Assembly (NCBI RefSeq): GCF_020966755.1
Contig: NZ_JAJKFT010000010.1
Coordinates: forward strand, 1,202,710 to 1,266,709
Source: Blastopirellula sediminis
GTDB taxonomy: Bacteria > Planctomycetota > Planctomycetia > Pirellulales > Pirellulaceae
Length of the DNA: 64,000 bases
Direction: 5' to 3'
The stretch's first letter is position 1. Each line of letters starts with the position of its first letter. This document shows positions 24,758-34,056 of the stretch, piece after piece. The position numbers were made by a program, and so were the translations under genes. The notes below the pieces were generated by a model. It was not told where the DNA came from. It ran no database searches and saw nothing but the letters and a program-made list of their open reading frames with translations.

Positions 24758-24890
24758 CGCCCGTGGGGGGTGACTAAGAGGCAGTTTTTCAGCTAAAATA
24801 CTGAGTTGGAACGGAACAGACACACCTCTTACATTTTGATGACCGCACGGTTCATGCGCTTCTGCTGCGCGGTTATAGGCGACGGGCATT

Positions 24891-25976
24891 ATGGCTCTCC
24901 TGATTCTTCGTTGTATTTTCCTGTTGGTGGCGGCTGGCGTCGGCATCTCGATCATTACGGTCAATGACTTCGCCAGCACGGCGCGCAACCAGCCCTTCTT
25001 CACCTTCACCGGGGTGATGTTGTTGGCGATTTTCGTCATCGGGTTGGACGTTGCGTTCAAACGGAAACGGTACGACACGATCAGCGGCGTTTACTTCGGT
25101 TTGCTCGTCGGTCTGTTCTTGACCTACATCCTTGGTCTCGCGATCCAACCGTTTTTCCCCGCGGATGAACTGGGCGCGACCGGCGGTCCGCAGCGTGCCG
25201 TGCAGCTGGTGATCGGGATGGTCCTTTGCTACGCGTGCATCAGCCTGGTGCTGCAGACGAAGGACGACTTCCGCTTCATCATTCCGTATGTCGAATTCTC
25301 GAAAGACGTGAAAGGTCTGAAGCCGTACATCCTGGATACTAGCGTCGTGATCGACGGGCGCATCGCCGACGTCGTCGAGACGCAGCTCTTCGACAACCAA
25401 TTGATCATGCCGCGATTCGTGTTGGCTGAACTGCAAGCGATCGCCGACAGCAGCGACAAGCTGAAACGGAGCCGCGGTCGTCGTGGGCTCGACATCTTGA
25501 ATCGTCTCCGCAATCACGCAGCGGTCGATCTGAAGATTCATGATCGCGAAACGCCGGAGATGGATGGCCAGCCGGTCGATATGAAGCTGGTGCTGTTGGC
25601 CAAGAACATGGAAGGGAAGATCGTCACCGGCGACTACAACCTGAACAAAGTGGCTCGGTTGCACAACGTCGAAGTGATCAACCTGAACGACGTCGCCAAC
25701 GCGCTGAAGCCGGTCTTCCTGCCGGGCGAGCAGTTGGTGGTCCGGATCGTCAAACGGGGCGAGGAAGAAAGCCAAGGGGTCGGTTACCTGGACGACGGCA
25801 CGATGATCGTCGTCGAAGGTGGTCGCGACCACATCGGCCAGAACGTCCAGATCCTGGTGACCAGCGTGCTGCAAACCAGCGCCGGCCGCATGATCTTTGG
25901 TCGTTACGAAACGGTCGCCGGCGGCAGCCCAGCCGAAATCCCCAATCGTCAGCGTCCCGCCGAATCGAAGGCGTAA
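24891..25976 (+). CDS. PIN/TRAM domain membrane protein (YacL-like)
   Basis: A 361-residue protein. Four N-terminal membrane helices (about residues 5-25, 37-53, 62-85 and 103-120) precede a PIN nuclease domain (about 145-270) with the acidic residues in LDTSVVIDGR, VLAELQAIAD and VTGDYNLNKVA. A C-terminal TRAM domain (about 285-345, GEQLVVRIVKRGEE and GRDHIGQNVQILV) would bind RNA. This matches the YacL group, a presumed membrane-tethered RNase of unknown target. A terminator follows its stop. Confidence 0.93.
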   Translation: MALLILRCIFLLVAAGVGISIITVNDFASTARNQPFFTFTGVMLLAIFVIGLDVAFKRKRYDTISGVYFGLLVGLFLTYILGLAIQPFFPADELGATGGPQRAVQLVIGMVLCYACISLVLQTKDDFRFIIPYVEFSKDVKGLKPYILDTSVVIDGRIADVVETQLFDNQLIMPRFVLAELQAIADSSDKLKRSRGRRGLDILNRLRNHAAVDLKIHDRETPEMDGQPVDMKLVLLAKNMEGKIVTGDYNLNKVARLHNVEVINLNDVANALKPVFLPGEQLVVRIVKRGEEESQGVGYLDDGTMIVVEGGRDHIGQNVQILVTSVLQTSAGRMIFGRYETVAGGSPAEIPNRQRPAESKA

Positions 25977-25998
25977 CGCGGAGAATCGCTAACCAAAA

Positions 25999-26637
25999 TC
26001 AATCAAGACCCGTCTCTTCCGGCGGGTCTTTTTCTTTGCGCGGAGGCTTCTTCCCCCGTCTTTGGCTCGCTTTGTCGGCGTAGTAGGCGATCGCCGCGCC
26101 GGTTAGTCCGATCCAGACGATCATCAGCAGTTTGAAGACTTCGAAATAGCTCTCTCGATCAGGTCTCACCGGCAAAACGGTCTTGCTGATCCCGAAGCCT
26201 TGCACGCGCCATAGAGGCAGAAAGCCTTCGTCGACGACGTTTCCCTCTTTGTCCTTCTTGATAAAGTGGACTCGCTGGGCGTCGTTTGACTCAAGCGAGA
26301 ACGTCGTCAGCCCGTCATAGGCGGGGACATAGCCGTTGAGCAGGTAACGCTCCAGGTTTTCGGCGAGCGCCCGAGAGAAGGTGGGGATCGTTCTCACCGA
26401 CGCTCGGTCCGGATTGTCCCAATAGTAGGCGCCAACGGTTGCGATCAGAAACCCGAGAAAGAGGGAACGGAACGCTCCGCGGCAGCCGATCGCCAGGCAA
26501 GCGGCGATGATCAACAGAGCTGGCCAAGCGAGTTCCAGCGCTCGGATGGCGCCAGGCGTCGGAAAGCGAACCGCCGCCAAACTGCCGCACAGCACGGCGG
26601 TAAAGATGGCGAGCGTTCGCAGCGAAAATTGCGGCAT
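25999..26637 (-). CDS. LRTLL-type membrane protein
   Basis: A 212-residue protein beginning MPQFSLRTLAIFTAVL, with membrane helices at about residues 8-25, 35-50, 55-72 and near 170-188 and a soluble loop of about 90 residues between the third and fourth. It ends in a long Lys/Glu/Pro tail. The next gene upstream encodes a protein of the same layout (MPRFPFRNFALV) across a 15-base gap, so they are paralogs in one transcript. Its last codons overlap the terminator hairpin of the opposite gene. Function unknown. Confidence 0.7.
   Translation of the reverse strand: MPQFSLRTLAIFTAVLCGSLAAVRFPTPGAIRALELAWPALLIIAACLAIGCRGAFRSLFLGFLIATVGAYYWDNPDRASVRTIPTFSRALAENLERYLLNGYVPAYDGLTTFSLESNDAQRVHFIKKDKEGNVVDEGFLPLWRVQGFGISKTVLPVRPDRESYFEVFKLLMIVWIGLTGAAIAYYADKASQRRGKKPPRKEKDPPEETGLD
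26005..26034 (+). terminator. Terminator after the PIN-TRAM gene
   Basis: An 8-base stem AAGACCCG/CGGGTCTT (26005-26012 and 26023-26030) followed by TTT and C, within a longer T-rich run. It lies inside the 3' end of the convergent minus-strand gene. Confidence 0.8.
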
Positions 26638-26652
26638 CGTTTTCCCTTTCGC

Positions 26653-27204
26653 TTATTCAGCTTCGTTCGTTCCTCGCCAAGCGACGAAGTTGCAAATCCA
26701 TCCCCCGAGTAATCCAAACCAGAACAGGCATATTAGACGGATCGAATTGGCCAACGGCGTTAACTTCGTGGGAAGTTTGCGTGCGCTGGGGATTTTGATC
26801 AGGCGGCCACGTCGCCAGACGACAATCTCCGACTGACCGGTCGCCGAACTATATCCGTCCGGAAAGAAACGAGCCGGGTCATTGGCGCCGCGCGCGTTGA
26901 CGTAAAGTTCGTTCGACGCAAAAACTTGTTCGGCGGCGGCCAGGATTGGCGCCGTATACGTCCGGGAACTGGCCGATCCCATTTCCCAGTAGGCGATGAC
27001 AATCGAGGAGACGAGAAAGCCGAGGTATTTGTTTCTTGCTGGTCCTGGCGTTCCAATCGCCGCGCAACCGACCCCCAGCATTACGCACGCCCAAGCGATC
27101 GCCAGCAAATAGGTAATCCCCTTGCTGGGAAACGTGAGCGCGATCACCGAGATGGCGATCAGCAGCGATACGAGGGCGAAGTTGCGGAAGGGGAATCGTG
27201 GCAT
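26653..27204 (-). CDS. LRTLL-type membrane protein, paralog of downstream gene
   Basis: A 183-residue protein opening MPRFPFRNFALVSLLIAISVIAL. Helices lie at about residues 8-25, 30-50, 57-75 and 150-170, separated by a soluble loop with a Tyr/Ala-rich segment. The frame is open 28 codons further upstream, but the ATG at 27204 matches the start of the downstream paralog, 15 bases away. No function known. Confidence 0.68.
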   Translation of the reverse strand: MPRFPFRNFALVSLLIAISVIALTFPSKGITYLLAIAWACVMLGVGCAAIGTPGPARNKYLGFLVSSIVIAYWEMGSASSRTYTAPILAAAEQVFASNELYVNARGANDPARFFPDGYSSATGQSEIVVWRRGRLIKIPSARKLPTKLTPLANSIRLICLFWFGLLGGWICNFVAWRGTNEAE

Positions 27205-27507
27205 GTCGACTCTCGATTTGGCCCGGGGCGGTTTCGTATTGTCGCCGATGAAGCCGTGAGATGCGAGAATTTTGGAGCACGCGATCATGGCCCATCATTC
27301 GATTCCTAATGCCAGTTACGCATGTAGCCAGCACCGAGTTCGCTAGCGGCAACACCTGACAAAGTGGGTTAAATACGCCAAGACGGGAGGGGGAGCAGTT
27401 TTGAATCGATCGATACGGTGGAGCGCACGATAAATCATTAGTCTCGAAAGTATTGCCAGCCTTGGTTCGCCTCACTGAGACAATTAACAGTCAGGATCGA
27501 TCTGCTA
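27205..27507. other. Divergent intergenic region before the first autotransporter-like gene
   Basis: A gap of about 300 bases. Its last 100 bases contain a segment duplicated in front of the second autotransporter-like gene. Nothing recognised in the rest. Confidence 0.5.
27407..27460 (+). promoter_or_regulatory. Conserved leader segment, copy 1
   Basis: About 54 bases including TCGATCGAT and GCGCACGATAAAT are repeated with roughly four fifths identity at 29983-30037, at comparable distance from the start codon of the second paralog. Retention outside the coding region suggests a promoter, operator or RNA leader. No exact -35/-10 pair was identified. Confidence 0.5.
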
Positions 27508-29889
27508 ATGCTGTCATTATTGTCTCATGCACTCCTTCGCAGGGTGATCTGCGGGGGCTTGCTCTGGTCTGCATTCTTGTCCGCCGCAGTCGCTCAGCAG
27601 CAGAACGACGACATCACGCCGGGGATGATCTCCGGCACTTCGACCTTCGCGAGTCCTTATTCCAACGGCCTCTGGGGCGAGTACTTTCCCCGCGTCTCGG
27701 TACAACATCGAACCGAAGGCGCCGGGTATGACTATTCGTTCACCGACTTTCGAACGTGGGTTCCGCTCTACGAATCGTACGACGCACGTGCGCTCACCTT
27801 CATGGATGCGGCGTTTCTGCTCGCCAATGATCGTAACGTCGGCATGAACGCGGTGGTCGGACAGCGTTTCTATTCCGATGACTACGGCCGTACGTTCGGC
27901 GGCTACGTTGGCTACGACAATCGGGATACCGGCGTACAAACCGTCGGCCAGGTCGTAACCGGCTTTGAGTCGCTCGGCCGAATCGACTTTCGGGCGAACG
28001 GCTACTTCCCGACCGATACCAGCCCGGTTTCCACCGGACTTAGTTTCAGCGACCCAACCTATGTCGGTTACAACATTCAGCTGACGCAGCTCAGCCAGTA
28101 CCAGGTGGCGATGAAGGGGTTCGACGCCGAGTTCGGCGGGGCGCTGCCGCATGTCGGCGATTACGTTCGCGCTTACTTGGGCCTCTATAACTTCCAAGGG
28201 GATGGTTCGCCGCAGGCCTGGGGTTGGAAGACGCGGTTTGAAAGCCACGTCACCGATCGAATGCGGCTCTATTTGACTGTCAGCGACGATCAGGTATTCG
28301 ATACGAACGTCGTTTTCGGCGCCGCGTTCTTTTTTCCTGGCAGCTCGGCTCGTCGGGTTCCGCGGTATGACAGCTTCGTCAACAAGATGGACGAGCCGAT
28401 CATTCGCAACGAAGCGGTCGTCGTCAACAACGTTAGCCGTAGGGGGATCGTCAATGCGACCAATCCGGTGAGCGGTACCGATCAGCACGTGATCCACGTC
28501 GATCCCGATGCGGTGGCGATGGGGGACGGTACGGTTGATAATCCGTACAACGCGCTGCAACTGGCGCAGGCCGGCTCGCAGCCGAACGACATCATCTTCG
28601 TTCACCCGCGGGCTGACGATACGGCGACCAACCTGACGCAGGACTTCGTCTTGCAGGACAATCAGCGGCTGTTGGCCTCAACGACGCAGCATATGTTTAC
28701 GGCGACGCAGGGGACGTTCGACCTGCCGGGTTACGAAGCGGGCAACCGCCCCACGCTTGACTCGCCGGGCGATGCGATCACGCTGGCCAACAACAACGAA
28801 GTCTCCGGTTTCCGGTTTGACGACACCGGCGGCGATTCGGTCGTCGGTAACGGCATCACCAGCTTCAATATCAACAACAACCAGTTCGTCGGGCTGGGGG
28901 CGATGGGCGAAGCAGCCATCTACATCCAGAACGCCGGCGGCACCGGCATCATCCGCGACAACGTCGTCTCCAACATTGCGTCGTTGGGCGATACCGGCTT
29001 CTTCGTCGAGCTTGGCGATACGTCGAACTTGCTGATCACCGGCAATACGCTCACGCGACAGCTGAGCGCCGGCGGCGACAACGGCATCGAAGTAAGCGTC
29101 TTGTCAGGCGTCGATGCGACGGTCGACATTACCAACAATACGTTGACCAACTTTCTGGCCGCAGCCGGTACTGGGATTCGGCTGGAATCGTTCGGAAATC
29201 TGACCAGCAACATCTCGCATAATGAGATCTATCAAGGTTTGACGGTCAGCCAGGCCGACTATGGCATTCGCGTTCGGCTGATGGACGGCACTGCCGCGCT
29301 AACGATTGACGACAATACGATCGGAACCATCGCAACGGCGCAGGCCCTGAATTACGGCATCCGCGTCGAGGATTCGACGTCCGGCGGATCTTATGTGCGT
29401 ATTACCAATAATACGCTGGACGATTTCCTGACCGGCAGCGTCTTTCTCACCGGTATCGGATACCAGACGACCACCCTTGGGACGCATGATCTTGTTCTCA
29501 GCGGCAACTACGTGAATCACTCAGGCGTCGACATCGTGGATGAAGGGATTGTCGCCACCAATAACGGCGGCGGCCTCCTCAACATCAATGCGTTTGACAA
29601 TGTGGTCACTGCAGATACCATCAGCCAAAACTACATCTTCGCGGCGAATAGCGGCGGCGACGTCAATCTGCGAATGGTTAACAACACAGCCGCTGATCGC
29701 GTTCGTATCGCCACCAGCCTTTCGGGAGACCTGCGATTTGAGGTCTTCGGCGGTCAAATGGTTCCCAGTGCGCTTACTGCGGCGGACGTCAAAGGTCAGA
29801 ATACGATCACCGGCGCCGTTCAAATCTTCAACGGCGGCACTGGGTCGACAACGGCGGTCGCCCCCAATAGTTTGCCGATTCCAGACTAA
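27508..29889 (+). CDS. Inverse-autotransporter-like protein with beta-helix passenger, copy 1
   Basis: A 793-residue exported protein. After the signal peptide (residues about 1-29) the sequence QQQNDDITPGM leads into an intimin/invasin-like barrel domain (about residues 35-290: GMNAVVGQRFYSDDYGRTFGGYVGYDN, then RIDFRANGYFPT and VFGAAFFFPGS). A linker with HVIHVDPDAVAMGDGTVDNPY introduces a right-handed parallel beta-helix (about 340-740) with repeated NNTL/GNTL/NNEV turns. In type Ve secretion the N-terminal barrel exports the C-terminal passenger to the cell surface; this order fits. The function of the passenger is unknown. The adjacent gene is a close paralog. Confidence 0.82.
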   Translation: MLSLLSHALLRRVICGGLLWSAFLSAAVAQQQNDDITPGMISGTSTFASPYSNGLWGEYFPRVSVQHRTEGAGYDYSFTDFRTWVPLYESYDARALTFMDAAFLLANDRNVGMNAVVGQRFYSDDYGRTFGGYVGYDNRDTGVQTVGQVVTGFESLGRIDFRANGYFPTDTSPVSTGLSFSDPTYVGYNIQLTQLSQYQVAMKGFDAEFGGALPHVGDYVRAYLGLYNFQGDGSPQAWGWKTRFESHVTDRMRLYLTVSDDQVFDTNVVFGAAFFFPGSSARRVPRYDSFVNKMDEPIIRNEAVVVNNVSRRGIVNATNPVSGTDQHVIHVDPDAVAMGDGTVDNPYNALQLAQAGSQPNDIIFVHPRADDTATNLTQDFVLQDNQRLLASTTQHMFTATQGTFDLPGYEAGNRPTLDSPGDAITLANNNEVSGFRFDDTGGDSVVGNGITSFNINNNQFVGLGAMGEAAIYIQNAGGTGIIRDNVVSNIASLGDTGFFVELGDTSNLLITGNTLTRQLSAGGDNGIEVSVLSGVDATVDITNNTLTNFLAAAGTGIRLESFGNLTSNISHNEIYQGLTVSQADYGIRVRLMDGTAALTIDDNTIGTIATAQALNYGIRVEDSTSGGSYVRITNNTLDDFLTGSVFLTGIGYQTTTLGTHDLVLSGNYVNHSGVDIVDEGIVATNNGGGLLNINAFDNVVTADTISQNYIFAANSGGDVNLRMVNNTAADRVRIATSLSGDLRFEVFGGQMVPSALTAADVKGQNTITGAVQIFNGGTGSTTAVAPNSLPIPD

Positions 29890-29910
29890 CCTCGCGGTTT
29901 AATCACGCCT

Positions 29911-29936
29911 GATGTTGGGATGCCGCCAACATCGGG
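29911..29936 (+). terminator. Hairpin after first autotransporter-like gene
   Basis: GATGTTGG/CCAACATC (29911-29918 and 29926-29933) with a 7-base loop, 22 bases after the stop. The following GGGCAATTTA has only a weak T-run, so termination is uncertain. Confidence 0.45.
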
Positions 29937-29982
29937 CAATTTAGCCCGTTTAGGGGAAGTCGAAAGCGACGTTGATTTTCAT

Positions 29983-30037
29983 TCGATCGATGCGGCGAGG
30001 CGCACGATAAATAGTTAGTTCCCAAAAGTTTGGCCAG
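29983..30037 (+). promoter_or_regulatory. Conserved leader segment, copy 2
   Basis: Counterpart of the segment at 27407-27460, with TCGATCGAT and GCGCACGATAAAT retained. It shows that the duplication included upstream control sequence, so each paralog probably has its own promoter. Confidence 0.5.
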
Positions 30038-30083
30038 CGACAATTTCTTCATCTTGAGACAGCCCTGCATGGAGCAATTGCGC

Positions 30084-32465
30084 ATGTGGTCCCAACTATC
30101 GTCGAATTCCTTGCGCACGTTGCTGTGTGGGTTTCTTTGCTACTTCGCCTGCTCTGCGGCATTATTCGCGCAGCAGCAGAATGACGACATCACGCCTGGG
30201 ATGATCTCCGGCACATCGTCCTTTGCGAGCCCTTACTCGAACGGCCTGTGGGGAGAGTATTTTCCCCGCGTCTCGGTGCAGCATCGAACGGAAGGGGCTG
30301 GGTACAACTATTCGTTCACCGATTTTCGAACGTGGGTTCCGTTGTACGAATCGTACGACGCCCATGCGCTCACTTACTTCGATGGCGCGTTTTTACTCGC
30401 CAACGATCGGAACGTGGGGATGAACGCGGTCGTCGGTCAGCGGTTCTATTCTGATGACTACGGACGGACCTTCGGCGGTTTTGTCGGCTACGACAACCGA
30501 GACACCGGCATTCAAACGGTCGGCCAGGTGGTAGCGGGTTTTGAGTCGCTGGGAAAAATCGACTTCCGCGCCAACGGCTACTTCCCAACCGATACCGATC
30601 CGGTTTCGACCGGGCTGACTTATAGCGATCCGACCTATGTCGGCTACAACATTCAGCTATTACAGACGACCGACTTCCAGACGGCCATGAAGGGCTTTGA
30701 CGCCGAATTTGGCGGAGCGCTGCCTTACGTTGGCGATTACGTGCGGGCCTATCTCGGGATGTACAACTTCCAGGGCGAAGATTCGCCGCAGGCCTGGGGT
30801 TGGAAGACGCGCTTTGAAAGCCATGTCACCGATCGGATGCGGCTTTACCTGACGGTCAGCGACGATCAGGTCTTCGACACCAACGTCGTCTTCGGCGCCG
30901 CATTTTTCTTCCCCGGCAGTTCGGCCCGGCGAGTTCCGCGGTACGACAGCTTCGTCAACAAGATGGACGAACCGCTGGTCCGCAACGAAGCGGTCGTCGT
31001 CAACAATACCAGCAAGTACGCCACGGTGAACGCGACCAATCCGGTGACCGGGACCGATCAACGTGTGATTCACGTTGACCCCAACGCGGTGGCGGCGGGG
31101 GATGGTACGGTCGAAAGTCCACTTAATCGACTGGCCGAGGCGCAAGCGGCGTCGCAAGCGAATGACGTCATCTTCGTTCACCCGCGGGCCGACGACACTC
31201 AGACCAATCTGAAGGTGATTACGTTTTCTCTGAAAGAGAACCAGCGAATATTAGGGTCGACCACTCCGCATCTGTTTACGGCGACCCAAGGGACGTTTGA
31301 TCTGCCGGGCTACGAAGTGGGCAATCGGCCGAAGATCGATGCGGCAATTGACATGTTCTACCTCGCCGACAACAACGAGATTTCCGGTTTCTATTTTGAT
31401 AACATCGATGACACTCCGATCCGCAGTCTCGGCAGCGTTACTAACTTCAACATCAACAACAACTACTTTTCGCAAGGTACCGGAACCCTAACTGCCCAAG
31501 TCAACATTGCCAACTTTAGCGGGGTAGGGGTTATCCGCGACAATACGTTCTCGAACGTCGGAACGTCGAGCGTGATCCCGATCTCGGTCACCTCGGTCGG
31601 AACGGCTCAGCTGACGATTGACGGAAATACGATCAACCGCACAGCACTCGGCGGCAACTCCCCGATCACAGTTATTAACAACGGATCGCTGTTGACCCTC
31701 GACATTACCAACAATTACATCTCCAACTTTGTCTCAGCGACCGGCAGCGCCATCAACGTCACCTCGAACGGCGATTTGATCGCCAATATTTCGCAGAACG
31801 AAATCTATCAAGGTGTGACGGCCGCCGTCGTTGACTACGGCATTTTCGCGGAACTCAACGGCGCTTCCTCGAACTTGACGATCGACGGCAATACGATCGG
31901 CACGATCGCCACCGCCCAAGCTGTCGATGGTGGGATTTGGATTGAGGACAATACGACCGGCACGTCGAACGTCGCCATCACCAACAACACCGTCAGCGAC
32001 TTCCTGACGGCAAGCGTCTACGACGTCGGGATTCGATACGAAGCCGACGGCGGAGGGACATACAACTTGGTCATGACCGGCAACGACGTGAACCATTCGC
32101 TATCTGGGGTCGTTTCCCAAGGTTACGTGGTCATCGCGAGCGGCCTTTCGACTCTCAATTTGAACTTTCAAGAGAACGTCTCTGGCGGAACGTTTAGTAG
32201 TCGGTCGGCCGCCTTTTTCGCAGAAGATTCGACGCTCAATATGCGAATGTTGAACAATACGCTCAGCTCCGTCGTTCGCTTCGACGCCGAGAATCCGGGT
32301 GGCCAGATCAATTTCGAGGTGTTTGGCGGCCAGACTGTGCCGAACCCCTTGCTTGCCGGCGATGTCTTTGGCCAGAACACGATCAGCGGCGCGATCGAAT
32401 TCCGACGCGCCTTTGGCGGGACCATCAACCGCGCGTCGCCAAACAGCTTGCCGATTCCGGAATAA
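30084..32465 (+). CDS. Inverse-autotransporter-like protein with beta-helix passenger, copy 2
   Basis: A 793-residue paralog of the preceding gene, with the same order of signal peptide, intimin-like barrel and beta-helix passenger. The barrel is nearly identical, while the passenger has diverged strongly, although both end in NSLPIP plus an acidic residue. The ATG at 30084 gives a leader of exactly the same length as in copy 1; the in-frame ATG at 30069 is an alternative. GGAG lies 9 bases upstream of 30084. The contrast between a conserved barrel and a variable passenger is expected if the exposed part is under diversifying selection or binds different partners (inference). Confidence 0.82.
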   Translation: MWSQLSSNSLRTLLCGFLCYFACSAALFAQQQNDDITPGMISGTSSFASPYSNGLWGEYFPRVSVQHRTEGAGYNYSFTDFRTWVPLYESYDAHALTYFDGAFLLANDRNVGMNAVVGQRFYSDDYGRTFGGFVGYDNRDTGIQTVGQVVAGFESLGKIDFRANGYFPTDTDPVSTGLTYSDPTYVGYNIQLLQTTDFQTAMKGFDAEFGGALPYVGDYVRAYLGMYNFQGEDSPQAWGWKTRFESHVTDRMRLYLTVSDDQVFDTNVVFGAAFFFPGSSARRVPRYDSFVNKMDEPLVRNEAVVVNNTSKYATVNATNPVTGTDQRVIHVDPNAVAAGDGTVESPLNRLAEAQAASQANDVIFVHPRADDTQTNLKVITFSLKENQRILGSTTPHLFTATQGTFDLPGYEVGNRPKIDAAIDMFYLADNNEISGFYFDNIDDTPIRSLGSVTNFNINNNYFSQGTGTLTAQVNIANFSGVGVIRDNTFSNVGTSSVIPISVTSVGTAQLTIDGNTINRTALGGNSPITVINNGSLLTLDITNNYISNFVSATGSAINVTSNGDLIANISQNEIYQGVTAAVVDYGIFAELNGASSNLTIDGNTIGTIATAQAVDGGIWIEDNTTGTSNVAITNNTVSDFLTASVYDVGIRYEADGGGTYNLVMTGNDVNHSLSGVVSQGYVVIASGLSTLNLNFQENVSGGTFSSRSAAFFAEDSTLNMRMLNNTLSSVVRFDAENPGGQINFEVFGGQTVPNPLLAGDVFGQNTISGAIEFRRAFGGTINRASPNSLPIPE

Positions 32466-32527
32466 GCTATCCTAGTTGAAGGGCAGGACGTGTCTGCCGA
32501 AATGGGCTTCAAGCGAAACCGGACGCC

Positions 32528-33307
32528 ATGTTCACGACGAGCGAATTCTCCCGCATCAGCGGGCTGTCGATCGAAATGCTCCGTCTCCTCAAACAGGAGC
32601 AGGTGCTGTCGCCGACTGCGCCCAGCGATGACGAAGAGCTGGCTGCTTATGACGACGCCCAGTTGCCGATCGCCCGGGCGATTTATCATCTGGGGAAGAT
32701 CGAGATCCCGCTGGAGCGAATTCGGGCGCTGCTCGATCAAACCAGCGGCAAGGTCGACATCGCCAAACTGCTTTCGCAGCAGGAAGGAGCGCTTCCTGAG
32801 AAGCGAATCAAAACGATCGTCGCCCAGGAAGCGGCGATCGAAGCGATTTGCGCCCGGGACGACGACGATATCCGCGAAACCAAAGTCGACCGGCTGCTGG
32901 TCGCTGGGATTCGGATGCGGGGCAAGTACAGCGATTGCGGCAAGGCTTACGGCAAGATCGGCTGGCAGTATGGTCGCCAGTTGAGCGGCCCGGCGATGAT
33001 GCTCCACTACGACAAAGAGTACAAAGAAAACGACGCCGATTTTGAAGCCTGTTTCCCGATTCGGCAGGGCGCCTCGAAGAAGGGAATCGAAGTCCATGAG
33101 CTGGAAGGAGGACGGCTCGTCTCGCTCACCCATCGCGGCCCGTATGAAACGTTGACCGGTTCGTACGCCAGGCTTCTCCGCTACGTCCGAGCTCGCCACC
33201 CCGGCTACTTGCTGCCGACGCGGGAAAGCTTCGTCAAAGGCCCCGGCTGGCTCTTCAAAGGGGACCCCGAAAAATATCTCACCGAGCTGCAAATCCTGGT
33301 GGCGTAG
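32528..33307 (+). CDS. MerR-type regulator with GyrI-like ligand domain
   Basis: A 259-residue regulator similar in layout to BmrR. The N-terminal helix-turn-helix (residues about 3-70, FTTSEFSRISGLSIEMLRLLKQ) is a divergent MerR domain in which the usual R-Y-Y wing is altered. A helical linker follows, and a GyrI-like/AraC effector-binding domain occupies about residues 115-258, with VHELEGGRLVSLTHRGPYETL and the terminal TELQILVA. The ligand is unknown. No divergent target gene is visible, as its neighbours face the same way. Confidence 0.85.
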   Translation: MFTTSEFSRISGLSIEMLRLLKQEQVLSPTAPSDDEELAAYDDAQLPIARAIYHLGKIEIPLERIRALLDQTSGKVDIAKLLSQQEGALPEKRIKTIVAQEAAIEAICARDDDDIRETKVDRLLVAGIRMRGKYSDCGKAYGKIGWQYGRQLSGPAMMLHYDKEYKENDADFEACFPIRQGASKKGIEVHELEGGRLVSLTHRGPYETLTGSYARLLRYVRARHPGYLLPTRESFVKGPGWLFKGDPEKYLTELQILVA

Positions 33308-33312
33308 CGCCG

Positions 33313-33499
33313 GAATAGAACACGGAGACCACGGTCGGAAAGACGGAGGAACACGGCAAGATTCTTCCGCCTCGTCAAACGAGGGGATCCGACAGTTTGC
33401 ACAATTTTTCTGATTGGGATTGGGGCGAGCGACTTTCCAAAATTCCTCCTTCTGACCGCGTCTTTCCGTGCTCCCAGCCGTGGCTTCCGTGTTCCATTC
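33313..33499. repeat. Imperfect inverted-repeat element (AACACGGA type)
   Basis: Imperfect outer arms of about 20 bases (GAATnGAACACGGA...CCACGG) at 33313-33336 and the complement ending at 33499; the AGACGG/AAAGAC part is shifted. Total about 187 bases between two same-strand genes. It encodes nothing credible. Confidence 0.65.
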
Positions 33500-33630
33500 T
33501 TTCTTCTTTGGAAAGAACGGAGCGGGGAAAAAATCGCCGGAAACTTCCACTTAACGCTTTGGGCGGCCGATGTTATCTTGAGAGGCTCTGGTAGCGGCTT
33601 TCTGCTCACCTTCTATCCGTCACGGTTGAC

Positions 33631-34038
33631 ATGCCCATCGTTAAATTCGTCAAAGAGCAGAAAGAGGTGGAAGTTCCGGCCGGCGCCTATCTCCGTCAGG
33701 CAGCGATTTCGGCCGGGATCAACGTCCACCAAGGGGTGAACGGGATCGGCGCCGGGGTGAACAAGGTTCTCAATTGCTATGGCTTGGGGCAATGCGGCAC
33801 TTGTCGCGTTCTGATCACCAAGGGGATTGAAAACGCCAGCCCCATGCGCATGATGGAGAAAGTGAAATTTACGGTTCCGGTGGGACCATTGTTGCCGATT
33901 CCCGATCCAATCGCATGTCTCGCCTATGTAGGCAATGAGGAGACGATGCGGCTGTCGTGTCGAACCAAAGTGTTGGGAGACATGGAAGTGGAGACGGGAC
34001 CCGAGTTGAGTCTCTTCGGCGAAACCTTCTTTTGCTAA
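33631..34038 (+). CDS. [2Fe-2S] ferredoxin-like protein
   Basis: A 135-residue electron carrier. The plant-type cluster motif is present: C49, C55 and C58 (CYGLGQCGTC, spacing C-x5-C-x2-C) and the fourth ligand C110 (RLSCRT). Two further cysteines, C96 and the last residue C135, are unusual. An insertion of about 20 residues between the third and fourth ligands (KFTVPVGPLLPIPDPIA) is also uncommon. No signal peptide. The P-II-like gene starts 18 bases downstream, so both are probably co-transcribed. Confidence 0.88.
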   Translation: MPIVKFVKEQKEVEVPAGAYLRQAAISAGINVHQGVNGIGAGVNKVLNCYGLGQCGTCRVLITKGIENASPMRMMEKVKFTVPVGPLLPIPDPIACLAYVGNEETMRLSCRTKVLGDMEVETGPELSLFGETFFC

Positions 34039-34056
34039 ACGTCGCCGAGCCTAAGC

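Noticed and set aside
27517..28605. Minus-strand frame of 362 codons inside the first autotransporter-like gene
   Set aside because: Antisense shadow; the same shadow appears in shorter form opposite the paralog, as expected for conserved coding sequence.
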